DNA of 63,509 nt from Agrobacterium tumefaciens. Lineage in GTDB: Bacteria > Pseudomonadota > Alphaproteobacteria > Rhizobiales > Rhizobiaceae. The notes under the pieces were generated by a model. The model worked only from the letters and a program-made list of their open reading frames with translations. It was not told the DNA's origin and ran no database searches. Positions 50,958-60,081 of the stretch are shown piece after piece. Position numbers and translations under genes: made by a program. Position 1 is the first letter of the stretch. Each line of letters begins with the position of its first letter. The DNA lies in NCBI RefSeq assembly GCF_009649785.1, contig NZ_WJOK01000030.1, positions 1 to 63,509 of the forward strand, in the 5' to 3' direction.

Positions 50958-52487
50958 ATGCGGATTCTTGCCGTGACGGCCGAAATGTTTCCATTCGTCA
51001 AAACCGGCGGATTGGCCGATGCGGCAGGTGCTCTGCCGGAGGCGCTGGCGAGACAGGGGGCGGATGTTCGTACATTGCTGCCTTTGTACCGCAGGCTCAC
51101 GCCACTTATCCGCGGAAAGGAGCCATGTCTGAGTGCAACTGTTCTTGAGCAGCCGGTATCGGTTTATCCCGTTATCTCAGACGGTCAACAACTGCTGCTT
51201 CTGGAAGCGTCGGACCTGTTCGACAGGGACGGCCATCCCTATAGCATAAAAGGCGAGCCTTTTTCCGACAACGATCTGCGCTTTGCGGTCCTTTCCAAGG
51301 TTGCAGCGAAAATCGCAGTCGGTGCGATTGACGGCTGGAAGCCCGATCTCGTTCACGCGCATGATTGGCACGCGGCCTTAAGCTGCGTCTACCTCGCCGA
51401 GGCAACGCCGCAGGTGCCCTCCGTCCTTACCCTTCACAATCTCTCGTTTCAGGGACAATATCCACTGGAGCGGGCGGGCGTTCTCGGATTGCCGCCCCAC
51501 CTCTGCACGGTGGATTGCCTCGAATATTATGGCGACATGTCGTTTTTGAAGGGTGGCCTGACGACCGCATCGGCCGTGACGACGGTAAGCCCCACTTATG
51601 CAAGAGAAATCCTCACACCGGAAATGGGAATGGGAATGCAGGGCGTTCTTGCTAAGCGGCGCGAGAACCTGCGCGGCATCGTCAACGGCGTCGATCAGGA
51701 CGTCTGGAATCCGGCGACGGACCCTTACATTCTCGCCAATTTCACGGCTGCCACGGCTACGAGACGGAGCATCAACAAATATGCCTTGCTCCAGGCCCTT
51801 GGTCTTGCCCCTACCCAGGGCCCGGTCTTCGGCGTGGTCAGTCGCCTGACCTGGCAAAAGGGGATCGATCTCCTCCCTCACGTCGTACCCCTTATAATTG
51901 AAAGGAAAGGCAGGCTGATCATTCACGGAGAGGGGGATACGACACTGGAAGACAGCTTGCAGGCGCTGGCAAAGCGTTATCCGGAGCTGGTCTGCGCCCA
52001 TATCGGCTATGACGAACGGCTGGCGCACATGATCCAGGCCGGCTCGGATTTCATCATCCAGCCTTCGCGGTTCGAACCATGCGGGCTGACGCAGCTCTAC
52101 GCGCTGCGATATGGCGCGCTGCCCATCGTCAGCCGCACGGGCGGGCTGGCGGAAACCATTATCGACGCCAATGACGCGGCCATTGAAGCGGGCGTGGCGA
52201 CAGGCTTTCAATTCGAGCCGGCGAATACAGACGATCTGTGCGCAGCACTGGACCGCGCCATTAACGCCTATAATGACCGGGAACTTTTCCGGCGGCTTCA
52301 GGGGCAGGCCATGCAGGCTAATTTTTCCTGGGACAAGAGTGCCGCACAATATATGGCGCTTTTCGAGAGCCTTGTTGGCAACAGCAAGCGCAAAAAGAAT
52401 GCGGTCGCCGACTTCAGACCCGAGACTTTTGCAAAGATAAGAGCTGACAGGCGGCAGGCGGGAACCCCAGGATCACCAACAGGTTAG
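50958..52487 (+). CDS. glgA: Glycogen synthase (ADP-glucose)
   Basis: This 509-residue GT5 glycosyltransferase carries KTGGLADAAGALPEALARQG (residues 15-34, ADP-glucose binding), VHAHDWHAALSCVYLAE and the C-terminal FIIQPSRFEPCGLTQLYALR. It elongates glycogen from ADP-glucose. GGAGG lies upstream of ATG 50958. A stress promoter for the next gene overlaps its 3' end. It is most likely a second, stress-related glgA, since rhizobia usually keep another in a glg operon; I cannot see that here. Confidence 0.95.
   Translation: MRILAVTAEMFPFVKTGGLADAAGALPEALARQGADVRTLLPLYRRLTPLIRGKEPCLSATVLEQPVSVYPVISDGQQLLLLEASDLFDRDGHPYSIKGEPFSDNDLRFAVLSKVAAKIAVGAIDGWKPDLVHAHDWHAALSCVYLAEATPQVPSVLTLHNLSFQGQYPLERAGVLGLPPHLCTVDCLEYYGDMSFLKGGLTTASAVTTVSPTYAREILTPEMGMGMQGVLAKRRENLRGIVNGVDQDVWNPATDPYILANFTAATATRRSINKYALLQALGLAPTQGPVFGVVSRLTWQKGIDLLPHVVPLIIERKGRLIIHGEGDTTLEDSLQALAKRYPELVCAHIGYDERLAHMIQAGSDFIIQPSRFEPCGLTQLYALRYGALPIVSRTGGLAETIIDANDAAIEAGVATGFQFEPANTDDLCAALDRAINAYNDRELFRRLQGQAMQANFSWDKSAAQYMALFESLVGNSKRKKNAVADFRPETFAKIRADRRQAGTPGSPTG
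52461..52485 (+). promoter_or_regulatory. EcfG/RpoE2-type promoter for treZ
   Basis: GGAAC-N18-TT with GG before TT, overlapping the last codons of glgA and ending 29 bases before the treZ start. Confidence 0.6.
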
Positions 52488-52513
52488 GCCACTGGCAACA
52501 GGAGGCTCTGGTG

Positions 52514-54295
52514 ATGAATGCAGCGAATTATCGCAAATGGGGTGTGCAGCGCAATCAATCCGGCGACACGGATTTCAGCATCTGGGCACCCGCCTCGGCA
52601 ACGGTGAAACTGTGGCTGAACGACGCGGAATTCGACATGCAAACGGCCGGGAACGGCTGGCATAACGCCACAAAACCCACCTCCGCCGGCGATCGCTACG
52701 GCTTCATACTGGATGACGGGACAAGGGTTGCGGATCCCGCTTCCAACCAGCAGGACGAAGGCCCGCTCGGCCCCTCCCTTATCGTCAACCATGACTTCCA
52801 CTGGAAAAACCCCGACTGGAAAGGCCGGCCGTGGCTCGAAGCGGTCGTCTATGAGCTTCATGTCGGAACTTTTACAAAAGAAGGAACATTTGCGGCCGCA
52901 GGGGAGAAGCTCGAATATCTCGCAGGCATCGGTGTGACGGTTGTCGAACTCATGCCGCTTGCTACCTTCTCGGGCAGTCGCGGCTGGGGTTATGACGGCG
53001 TTCTGCAGTTCGCGCCCCAGCGAGATTATGGAACGCCCGAAGACCTCAAGGCCTTTATCGATAAGGCCCACGCCCACGGCATCATGGTGCTGCTGGATGT
53101 CGTCTATAACCACTTCGGCACCACGGGGAACGCAATTGAGGCGTTTGCTCCCACATTCTTCAAGCCGGGCGGGACGCCGTGGGGACCCGCGCCGGACTTC
53201 AACCGCGCCGAGGTGCGGTCGCTCTTTCTCCAGAACGCGCTCTACTGGCTAGAGACATATCGGTTTGACGGGCTGCGGATCGATGCCGCCGACCATCTCG
53301 CCGGCGGCGACGGAGACGTCGATTTTCTGATCGAGATGGCGGGGCACGTGAAACGGGCGATAACGAGCAGGCATGTCCATATCGTTACGGAAGACGCGCG
53401 AAATGCAGCCTCACCCATGACACCTTCGTCTGATGGCCTCGTCGGTGTCGATGCCGAATGGAACGACGACTTTCACCACGTTATTCATGTTGCCACCACG
53501 CATGAGGACGGCGGCATTTACGAGGATTTCGCCAACCAGCCCTATGACGGTCTTCGCCGCTCGCTCGCAACCGGCTTTGTCTATCAGGGCCACCCGCGGC
53601 CTTCTCATAATTTTGCCGGAAGCGGTGAACCCAGCGGCCATCTCCCGCCCCACCGGTTCGTAAACTTTCTGCATAACCACGATCAGGCCGGTAACCGCCT
53701 GCGCGGGGAGCGGCTGCGTTCCCTGATACAACCTCCCCTTTTCGATACGCTTGAGACGATCCTCCTCCTCGCCCCGCAGACGCCGCTGATGTTCATGGGC
53801 GACGACCATGGTTCGACCAACCCGTTCTTCTTTTTTTCCGACCACCCTGAAAACGACCGGGAGCAGGAGATCAAGAATCGGCTGAAACAGGCGGAAAGCT
53901 TCCAGGGCGAATTACCTCCCGAGGCCCCAGAGGTGGTGCTGGATCCGAATGATCTGCACACGATGCAAATCTCGACCCTGAAGTGGGATGAGGCGGAAAC
54001 GACCGAGGGGAAGCTGGCAAGGGAAAGGATGAAGGCATTGCTTGAGAAACGGCGCCGGTACATCTGGCCGCTCCTGTGCTCGGATTTCGAGAGGGGAGTT
54101 TCCCTTGACTGCGAAACCCAGTGTCTGGCGATCGACTGGTATTTCAGCGCGGGACGGCTGGAAATGCGCGCCAACCTTTCGCCAAACCTCACCAGTCTTC
54201 CGACTGTGCAGGGGGAAACCTTTTTCCGGCACGGTAGTATCGAGGGCACGAGCTATGACGATTATGCCCTGCAATTTGCGATCGGTGACCGCTGA
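52514..54295 (+). CDS. treZ: Malto-oligosyltrehalose trehalohydrolase
   Basis: This 593-residue GH13 enzyme starts with an N-terminal beta-sandwich (DFSIWAPASATVKLWLNDAE). The TIM barrel contains GWGYDGVLQFAPQRDYGTPE, LLDVVYNHFG, the nucleophile strand FDGLRIDAADHLAGG and VTEDARNAAS. It releases trehalose from malto-oligosyltrehalose. GTG 52511 and ATG 52514 are both possible; AGGAGG supports either. TreY is not in the window. Trehalose supports osmotic and desiccation tolerance. Confidence 0.95.
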   Translation: MNAANYRKWGVQRNQSGDTDFSIWAPASATVKLWLNDAEFDMQTAGNGWHNATKPTSAGDRYGFILDDGTRVADPASNQQDEGPLGPSLIVNHDFHWKNPDWKGRPWLEAVVYELHVGTFTKEGTFAAAGEKLEYLAGIGVTVVELMPLATFSGSRGWGYDGVLQFAPQRDYGTPEDLKAFIDKAHAHGIMVLLDVVYNHFGTTGNAIEAFAPTFFKPGGTPWGPAPDFNRAEVRSLFLQNALYWLETYRFDGLRIDAADHLAGGDGDVDFLIEMAGHVKRAITSRHVHIVTEDARNAASPMTPSSDGLVGVDAEWNDDFHHVIHVATTHEDGGIYEDFANQPYDGLRRSLATGFVYQGHPRPSHNFAGSGEPSGHLPPHRFVNFLHNHDQAGNRLRGERLRSLIQPPLFDTLETILLLAPQTPLMFMGDDHGSTNPFFFFSDHPENDREQEIKNRLKQAESFQGELPPEAPEVVLDPNDLHTMQISTLKWDEAETTEGKLARERMKALLEKRRRYIWPLLCSDFERGVSLDCETQCLAIDWYFSAGRLEMRANLSPNLTSLPTVQGETFFRHGSIEGTSYDDYALQFAIGDR

Positions 54296-54362
54296 CAGGA
54301 GCAAAGAAACAAAACGGCCGCGGCAATGTCTTGCGCGAGCGGTTCAACTCACCGAAAGATGA

Positions 54363-54383
54363 TTTCCGGCGATCCGCCGGAAA
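54363..54383. terminator. Perfect hairpin between convergent genes
   Basis: TTTCCGGCG and CGCCGGAAA form a nine-base perfect stem with a three-base loop, between treZ and the sigma factor gene. There is no long T-run, so it may act as a bidirectional terminator only partly. Confidence 0.4.
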
Positions 54384-54411
54384 GGCGCTCTCGAGTGTGA
54401 GAAATTACACT

Positions 54412-54936
54412 TTAGTCAAGATTGCGCCGAAGCGATTCCCTTGCCCTGTTCACCCGGCTTTTGATGGTGCCCACCCGGCAGCCGCAAATGGCCGCGGCAT
54501 CGGAGTAACTCGTCCCTCCGGCGACAAGCAGAAGAGCTTTTTTCTGATCCTTGTCGAGATCCCGTATAGCCCGCATGACTTCCTGATGCTGCACACGCCA
54601 TTCCTGGCTGGCAGGGGTAGACATGGTCTGCTCGATACCAACGGGCAAGCCTACACATTCGCGTTTAGACACCTTGTAGCGGGTACAGAACGTGTTGCGC
54701 AAAATGGTGAAGAGCCACGATTTCAAAGCCGTGCCGGGCGTAAAACCGTGCAGGGACCGCAGTCCTCGCAACATCGTCTCTTGAACGAGATCGTCGACAT
54801 CCTCTTCATTCCTGACGAAGCGGCGGGCAAAAGCCGTCAAGGCCGGCGCCAGATCTGCAATACCGATACGCAACACCTCCAGCTGCGAATCATTTAATGT
54901 GTTTCCGGAAACTCCACTCACAGCGTGCTTGGCCAT
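54412..54936 (-). CDS. EcfG-type ECF sigma factor
   Basis: This 174-residue protein has region 2 (RFVRNEEDVDDLVQETMLRG, FTPGTALKSWLFTILRNTF) and region 4 (GGTSYSDAAAICGCRVGTIK, SRVNRARESLRR). DLVQET.LR and CGC.VGTIKSR are typical of the alphaproteobacterial general-stress ECF15/EcfG group. GGATGG lies upstream of ATG 54936. Neither PhyR nor NepR is encoded here. It may be an additional EcfG paralogue that recognises the nine promoters in this region. Confidence 0.85.
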   Translation of the reverse strand: MAKHAVSGVSGNTLNDSQLEVLRIGIADLAPALTAFARRFVRNEEDVDDLVQETMLRGLRSLHGFTPGTALKSWLFTILRNTFCTRYKVSKRECVGLPVGIEQTMSTPASQEWRVQHQEVMRAIRDLDKDQKKALLLVAGGTSYSDAAAICGCRVGTIKSRVNRARESLRRNLD

Positions 54937-55081
54937 TTTCCCATCCTTTCACCATGGGCAAATGGCTCGGCAGACGCTTGGTTGCTGTACGCCAACGTAC
55001 AATAGCGAAATCCGCGACGATCCAAAGGTCTCATTGAGAACACCCGGACCGCGTCTACGCTCGCGTCCCGACAACGTGGCT

Positions 55082-55249
55082 TCAGGCACTTTTCGCACTG
55101 CCGGGTGATTGTTTCCGATGCCGCTGTTCAATCATGCGTTCCGCGTTTTCTCTCGTCTGTTCCCTGTCTTTGCGGCTTTCATCGCTATTGCCAGCACGGG
55201 CGTCATCCGTACCGGGCTCTGGCTTGGCGTCATCGTCTGGTAGGCTCAT
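55082..55249 (-). CDS. Small disordered hypothetical protein
   Basis: This is a 55-residue charged protein (MSLPDDDAKPEPGTDDARAG, DREQTRENAERMIEQRHRKQ). GGAG lies eight bases upstream of the ATG. An EcfG-type promoter faces it at 55308-55332. It is likely a small stress protein. Confidence 0.5.
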   Translation of the reverse strand: MSLPDDDAKPEPGTDDARAGNSDESRKDREQTRENAERMIEQRHRKQSPGSAKSA

Positions 55250-55307
55250 CGCTTCATCTCCGCTTGTGGTTTCCAAAATGAGGGACCCGCTATCCCCGCA
55301 GTTTTCT

Positions 55308-55332
55308 AACCATGCAGCCTGAAGGATGTTCC
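55308..55332 (-). promoter_or_regulatory. EcfG/RpoE2-type promoter
   Basis: On the minus strand GGAAC-N18-TT with GG before TT, about 60 bases upstream of the gene at 55249. Confidence 0.6.
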
Positions 55333-55351
55333 GGCGTGATGAAGGCCTGAG

Positions 55352-55376
55352 GGAACACTGTCGCCGGAAAATGGTT
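55352..55376 (+). promoter_or_regulatory. EcfG/RpoE2-type promoter
   Basis: GGAAC-N18-TT with GG before TT, 24 bases upstream of the gene at 55400, back to back with the minus-strand site 20 bases away. Confidence 0.6.
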
Positions 55377-55399
55377 AGGGAGGTATCAAGGAGGATGTC

Positions 55400-55630
55400 A
55401 TGAACAAGGACGACAAGCTCAAGCAGATCCATAAGGACAGCGAGCCGCAATTTGCGCGCGGCAAAAAAACCTCTGATAACAACGGCGTCGCGAGCGCGAA
55501 GCCAAGGGTTATCACCGGCTCGGACGACGCAACCGCCAACAAGCTGCCGCCCGGGGTCAAAAAACCCGAAAAAGACTGGGATTTGAACTACGATGAACGG
55601 GACACCAACGAGGGCGATTTCAGGGGTTAA
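55400..55630 (+). CDS. Small disordered hypothetical protein
   Basis: This is a 76-residue charged protein (MNKDDKLKQIHKDSEPQFAR, KTSDNNGVASAKPRVITGSD, ending DERDTNEGDFRG) that would be disordered. AAGGAGG precedes the ATG. It lies 24 bases after an EcfG-type promoter. Confidence 0.6.
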   Translation: MNKDDKLKQIHKDSEPQFARGKKTSDNNGVASAKPRVITGSDDATANKLPPGVKKPEKDWDLNYDERDTNEGDFRG

Positions 55631-55651
55631 TCCGATCGACAATCGCAATTT

Positions 55652-55849
55652 TCACCGTGCCAGGTCCTCGATCAGAAGTTCGATGGATTGTGGCTCGGCG
55701 CCCTCTCGTGTCTGCACCGTCAATACGCTGCCGGTGTTCAGAACGCCCTCAAGCACGGTACGCTCGCCCACAATGATCTTGATGACCTTCGGGGTCGCAG
55801 CCTCGATATTCAGGCTGTTGCTTGTTTCGTGATCGACTCTCTGGGTCAC
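55652..55849 (-). CDS. Small beta-strand hypothetical protein
   Basis: This is a 65-residue protein (ATPKVIKIIVGERTVLEGVL, NTGSVLTVQTREGAEPQSIE) with three or four predicted strands. The GTG start has GGAGGT six bases upstream. An EcfG-type promoter lies 36 bases further up at 55885-55909. Confidence 0.5.
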   Translation of the reverse strand: MTQRVDHETSNSLNIEAATPKVIKIIVGERTVLEGVLNTGSVLTVQTREGAEPQSIELLIEDLAR

Positions 55850-55884
55850 GGCTGGACCTCCGTTGCTGGGAAGATTGGTGGCCT

Positions 55885-55909
55885 AACTGCGCTCGGCCAG
55901 GCTTGTTCC
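55885..55909 (-). promoter_or_regulatory. EcfG/RpoE2-type promoter
   Basis: On the minus strand GGAAC-N18-TT, 36 bases upstream of the GTG at 55849. Confidence 0.5.
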
Positions 55910-55948
55910 CTTTCTTCCGTTGCTGTGATGATGAATAGTGACGCTGGC

Positions 55949-56575
55949 TCACGACAATCTTACGGACCGCCGAGCGGATTGCGACGGAAGAGTACCGAGG
56001 AGTGTCGCCGTATCGCAGACCTGCAGCTGCGTCGAATAACGGCCGGAGAGCAGCTTTAACGCTGCGTCGTGTGTCGCATCCCTTCCGCTGCAAAGCGCGT
56101 CCTCTACCAGAATGACATGGAAACCTTGGTCTATCGCACCCAGAACGGTGGCGAGAACGCAGACATCCGTTTCTCCGCCTGTTATCACAATCGTCGATAC
56201 ATGCTCTTTCCGCAGGATTTCGCCGAGACCCCCATGTTGCCACGGCGAATAGACGCTTTTGCGGAAGATACGGGCGGGTGGGATATAGCGCGATAGGGAG
56301 GGGATTACCTCGATGAGTTCGGGAGGCAGGGACTGCTGCGTCATCATCGGCCATTTTTCATAATAGGCGCGCCACGCACCGGGAGCCTCTTCTACGGTTT
56401 TAGGCGGTATAAAACAGGTGAAGATACAGCGGGCGGCATCCGCCCGAACCACGGCCTCCACCTCCTCGCTGATGCGGTCCATCCATTCGACATGCCATGG
56501 CGTATCCTCGGCGAAAACGCGCTGCATATCGACGCACAGGTGCCGCCAGTCTCCCTCGTCCGAAAATTTGACCAT
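55949..56575 (-). CDS. Isochorismatase-like cysteine hydrolase
   Basis: This is a 208-residue hydrolase with the catalytic aspartate in WRHLCVDMQRVFAEDTPWHV, a lysine in the middle (RKSVYSPW) and the nucleophilic cysteine in IVITGGETDVCVLATVLGAI. Such enzymes cleave amides, e.g. nicotinamidase or isochorismatase. It lies nine bases after the DUF6766 gene, as part of the same operon. Confidence 0.85.
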   Translation of the reverse strand: MVKFSDEGDWRHLCVDMQRVFAEDTPWHVEWMDRISEEVEAVVRADAARCIFTCFIPPKTVEEAPGAWRAYYEKWPMMTQQSLPPELIEVIPSLSRYIPPARIFRKSVYSPWQHGGLGEILRKEHVSTIVITGGETDVCVLATVLGAIDQGFHVILVEDALCSGRDATHDAALKLLSGRYSTQLQVCDTATLLGTLPSQSARRSVRLS

Positions 56576-56584
56576 GCCTCCTCC

Positions 56585-57244
56585 CTACCCGCCGGTCTCG
56601 CTGTGAGGAGCGGCAACCGGCTTCGATTCCGGCGAACCGCGAAAGCGCAGGAAGATGGAAAGAACGACGAGGACCGCAGTCGACAGAAACTCCGATTGCC
56701 AGTTCTGAAACGATTCAAACCAGAATTCTACACTTCCCAAATGCGCAAACAGCGTCGTCTCGGGCTCGCCGTGCATGGCGGCTTCCAACGCCGCCGTGTC
56801 GGCACTGTATTTCAGATGCAGGACAAAACTGACGATAAAAAGGAAGGACAGCGCCAGACCCAGGGAATAGGAATAAATGGCACGGATAAATCCTCCAAGT
56901 TTTACCGGCCAGGGCGCCTTGGGATCATCTTCTTTTTGGGCAGGGTCTTCATCCTGCGGGGCAGTCTTGTCAGGATCCTTGGACTCCGACGAGCCTCTTT
57001 GAAAAAGAAATGCGGTCAGCATCACGTAAGCCGACATCTGGAGGAATTCGCTCTCCCAGTTTTCGAACAAAGCGGAGAGAAAATGACCGCTCTTTGCATA
57101 GGAAAAAAACGTGAGAGGCATGGCGTGATGTTGCGCCAGCTCCTCATTGTAAACCGCCCAACCGGTCGCCAGCATACCACCGATCGTCAATACGGAAGTC
57201 AGGACAAGGACAATCGCCAATCCATTGTCGCGAAACAGCCTCAT
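56585..57244 (-). CDS. DUF6766-like membrane protein
   Basis: This 219-residue protein has four likely membrane helices (LAIVLVLTSVLTIGGMLATG at the N-terminus; others at FLQMSAYVMLTAFLF, YSLGLALSFLFIVSFVLHL and STAVLVVLSIFLRF). It has two similar halves with the repeated segment FENWESEFLQMSAYVML / FQNWQSEFLSTAVLVVL. This fits the DUF6766 family common in rhizobial stress islands. Function unknown. Confidence 0.75.
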   Translation of the reverse strand: MRLFRDNGLAIVLVLTSVLTIGGMLATGWAVYNEELAQHHAMPLTFFSYAKSGHFLSALFENWESEFLQMSAYVMLTAFLFQRGSSESKDPDKTAPQDEDPAQKEDDPKAPWPVKLGGFIRAIYSYSLGLALSFLFIVSFVLHLKYSADTAALEAAMHGEPETTLFAHLGSVEFWFESFQNWQSEFLSTAVLVVLSIFLRFRGSPESKPVAAPHSETGG

Positions 57245-57283
57245 GGTTCAGCCTCGCATGAAAGAGACAACTACGAAATCGAA

Positions 57284-57307
57284 GGTGCCGCCGGTTTGAG
57301 CGGCACC
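57284..57307 (-). terminator. Hairpin after DUF892 gene
   Basis: GGTGCCGC and GCGGCACC form an eight-base stem with an eight-base loop. On the minus strand it lies 18 bases after the DUF892 stop with a weak T-rich tail. Confidence 0.55.
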
Positions 57308-57325
57308 TCCCAGGTGACGGACCGC

Positions 57326-57826
57326 TTACGCCGCCTTGGATTTGGCCTTAACGTTTGCGCTGGCCTGGGCAAGCGACGAGAGCGCCGTGTCCGTCGCGCT
57401 TTCTTCGCCCAGCGTCTGTTCGAACAGTTTGGCCGCTTCCTTCATGCCGAGTTCAACCGCCCACGTCTTCAATGTGCCGTAGCGGGTGATCTCGTAATGC
57501 TCCACGGCCTGCGCCGAAGAAATGAGCCCAGCATCAAGCGCGGACGAGCCTTTGAATTCCTCCATGATTTCCTCGCCTTCCGCGATGATGCCCTGGATCG
57601 CCTCACAGGTCTTGCCGCGCGCCGGCTTGCCGAGCAGTTCAAAGACATTCTGCAAACGCTCCACATGGACCTCTGTCTCGTCCCTGTGTTTTTCGAATGC
57701 CGCCTTCAAGTCCGGCGATTGCGCAGCGCGCGCCATCTTCGGAAGCGCCTTGAGAATCTGGCGCTCGGCAAAATAAATGTCCTTCACCGTATCGAGGAAA
57801 AGGTCTTCCAATGTCTTCTCAGCCAT
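57326..57826 (-). CDS. DUF892 (YciE/YciF) ferritin-like protein
   Basis: This 166-residue protein is a four-helix bundle: ETLEDLFLDTVKDIYFAERQ at the start, then EKHRDETEVHVERLQNVFEL and AQAVEHYEITRYGTLKTWA. These carry the E..H and E..E..H residues of the ferritin-like di-iron centre. The family (YciE/YciF) is general-stress-induced in enterobacteria and rhizobia. It is preceded by the catalase gene in the same direction. Confidence 0.9.
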   Translation of the reverse strand: MAEKTLEDLFLDTVKDIYFAERQILKALPKMARAAQSPDLKAAFEKHRDETEVHVERLQNVFELLGKPARGKTCEAIQGIIAEGEEIMEEFKGSSALDAGLISSAQAVEHYEITRYGTLKTWAVELGMKEAAKLFEQTLGEESATDTALSSLAQASANVKAKSKAA

Positions 57827-57874
57827 TTTTAGTCTCCTGTTGCTTTGGTTGGTGAGTGGGAAATCAGATGTTCG

Positions 57875-60013
57875 TCATTGCTCATTAACGGAATCGGAGG
57901 CCTTGCCGAGTTTCACCGACGGCTCGCGCGCCCACACCCGCAATTTGCCGAGTTCGGACACGAAGGCCGCCAGTCCCTCCTCGCCTGACAAGGGCAGCAC
58001 CCCCTCATCCATGGCGTCCGCAATTCCCGCTTTTTTCAGAAGCGGCAGCGCCGACTGGTCGTAACCGATGAATTTGCAGTGCTGGAACGCGTCGGCGACG
58101 AAATCCCGCGCGGTTGCTTCCTTGATCAGTTCATCGACGGCCGTAGCCGATGTCAGCAGCGCCACCGCATCGAAAAGCACTGAAGGACCGCCATCGATCA
58201 TGTGATGTGCCTCGATGAAGGTACCGTCCGACGCCGTCACGCCGCCAACCTTGGGCGCGATCAACTCGAAGACGGCTTTTTCGGCTGTTACCGCCTTGGT
58301 CAGCCCCTTCAGCAGTTTTGCATCTACACCGTCGGTGATGAGAATACCGAGCTTGCGACCCTCGAACCGTTTGGGCCCACGCTGAACAATACTGAGCGCC
58401 GGCGAAGGCTCAAGATCCTGACGGGTCGGCATGGCGGCATCCGCGGGCTTGGGCATGGCTTGCAGGCCGAGCTTCTGCGCTACCGTCGCAGCCAGCGTTT
58501 CATCGATATTGAGAAGATGCGCGACCATCCTCTCACGAATGACTGGCGTTTCCACCTTGCTGAGTTCGAAGGTGAGCGCCGATGCGATATGGCGTTGTTC
58601 AGGCGGCGTTTGGCTAATGTAGAACTGGCGCGCCTGGCTGTAATGATCGGCAAAACTTTCCGGCCGCAGCCTCGCCTTGGGTCCCTGCTCTTCAGCGGGG
58701 AAATGCTGGAAACCACGCATCGGCGATTCCCTTGGACCCTCTCCGAAGGAATTCGGCTGATAATTGGCCCGTCCGGCCGGGTTGCGCACCGCCATATGGC
58801 CGTCCTGCTGGAAATGCGCGAAAGGACACTTAGGCGCATTGATCGGCAGATGTGTGAAGTTTGGCCCGCCGAGACGCTTCAACTGCGTATCGAGATAGGA
58901 AAAATTCCTGCCCTGCAGCAGCGGATCATTGCTGAAATCGATGCCCGGCGGAACGTTCTGCGTCATGAACGCCACCTGTTCGGTCTCGGCAAAAAAGTTG
59001 TCCGGCATACGATCAAGGACGAGCCGGCCGACCGGTTTGGGCGCCAATATCTCCTCGGGGATGATCTTGGTGGGATCAAGGACGTCAAAATCGAAACTGT
59101 CGGCGAAGTCCTGGTCGAAAAGCTGCACCTGCAACTCCCACTCCGGGAAATTGCCGGACTGGATCGCAGTCCAGAGATCACGCCGATGGAAATCGGGATC
59201 GGCACCGTTGATCTTGACCGCTTCGTTCCACGCCACCGATTGCAATCCAAGTTTCGGCTTCCAGTGAAACTTCACGAAGCTCGATTCTCCCTTCGCATTG
59301 ATGAGGCGGAAGGTGTGTACGCCGAACCCCTCCATAAACCGGAAGGAACGCGGAATAGTCCGGTCCGACATGATCCACATGACCATGTTCATGCTTTCGG
59401 GCGTCAGGCTGATGAAATCCCAGAAGGTGTCATGCGCCGTTTGCGCCTGCGGAAAGGCGCGGTCGGGCTCCTGCTTGGCGGCATGAATGAGGTCCGGAAA
59501 CTTGATTGCGTCCTGAATGAAGAAGACGGGAATGTTGTTGCCGACGAGATCCCAATTTCCTTCCTCGGTGTAGAGCTTCACGGCAAAGCCGCGCACATCC
59601 CGCGCGAGATCGGCCGAGCCCTTGTTGCCGGCCACTGTCGAGAATCGCACGAAGGCGGGCGTCTTTTCACCGGCCCTCTGAAACAGGTCAGCCTTGGTGT
59701 GGGCGGCAAGGGAGTCATAGGTCTCGAAATAGCCATGCGCGCCGTAACCGCGGGCATGAACCACGCGTTCTGGAATTCGCTCGTGATCGAAATGGAAAAT
59801 CTTCTCGCGGAAATGAAAATCATCCACGAGAAGCGGCCCGCGAGGACCGACCCGAAGGGAATTCTGGTCGTCCGCAACCGGCCCGCCCTGCGCGGTCGTC
59901 AGCACGGGCTCATCGCCAGTGGCAATCTGGTGCAGCTCGCCTCCTTCTCCCCGAACAAGCTTCTGGTCGTGGATGGTAACGGATGATGAGGTGGAATCTG
60001 GTTTTTTGGCCAT
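57875..60013 (-). CDS. katE: Large-subunit catalase (KatE, HPII type)
   Basis: This is a 712-residue catalase. The catalytic histidine region is [20 protein letters not shown]; the distal site and heme ligand area include [20 protein letters not shown] and, much later, [20 protein letters not shown]. The C-terminal 160 residues form a DJ-1/PfpI-like domain ([20 protein letters not shown]), as in HPII-type enzymes. The ATG at 60013 has AGGAG six bases upstream. It removes H2O2 in stationary phase and under stress. Confidence 0.95.
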   Translation of the reverse strand: MAKKPDSTSSSVTIHDQKLVRGEGGELHQIATGDEPVLTTAQGGPVADDQNSLRVGPRGPLLVDDFHFREKIFHFDHERIPERVVHARGYGAHGYFETYDSLAAHTKADLFQRAGEKTPAFVRFSTVAGNKGSADLARDVRGFAVKLYTEEGNWDLVGNNIPVFFIQDAIKFPDLIHAAKQEPDRAFPQAQTAHDTFWDFISLTPESMNMVMWIMSDRTIPRSFRFMEGFGVHTFRLINAKGESSFVKFHWKPKLGLQSVAWNEAVKINGADPDFHRRDLWTAIQSGNFPEWELQVQLFDQDFADSFDFDVLDPTKIIPEEILAPKPVGRLVLDRMPDNFFAETEQVAFMTQNVPPGIDFSNDPLLQGRNFSYLDTQLKRLGGPNFTHLPINAPKCPFAHFQQDGHMAVRNPAGRANYQPNSFGEGPRESPMRGFQHFPAEEQGPKARLRPESFADHYSQARQFYISQTPPEQRHIASALTFELSKVETPVIRERMVAHLLNIDETLAATVAQKLGLQAMPKPADAAMPTRQDLEPSPALSIVQRGPKRFEGRKLGILITDGVDAKLLKGLTKAVTAEKAVFELIAPKVGGVTASDGTFIEAHHMIDGGPSVLFDAVALLTSATAVDELIKEATARDFVADAFQHCKFIGYDQSALPLLKKAGIADAMDEGVLPLSGEEGLAAFVSELGKLRVWAREPSVKLGKASDSVNEQ

Positions 60014-60081
60014 GTTAACTCCTGCAAGGCGTTGACCAGGGACCATGGCGGAACCAGGCCCCTGGAGGACGGACGTTCTCG

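Noticed and set aside
51378..52349. Open frame opposite glgA
   Set aside because: glgA is unmistakable and the antisense frame has no domain.
56492..57832. Open frame of 446 codons opposite the DUF6766 and DUF892 genes
   Set aside because: Antisense shadow; the minus-strand genes have families and ribosome sites.
58202..59986. Long open frame of 594 codons on the plus strand opposite the catalase
   Set aside because: It is the antisense of a well-supported KatE. It has no ribosome site or family, and arises from GC-rich codon bias.
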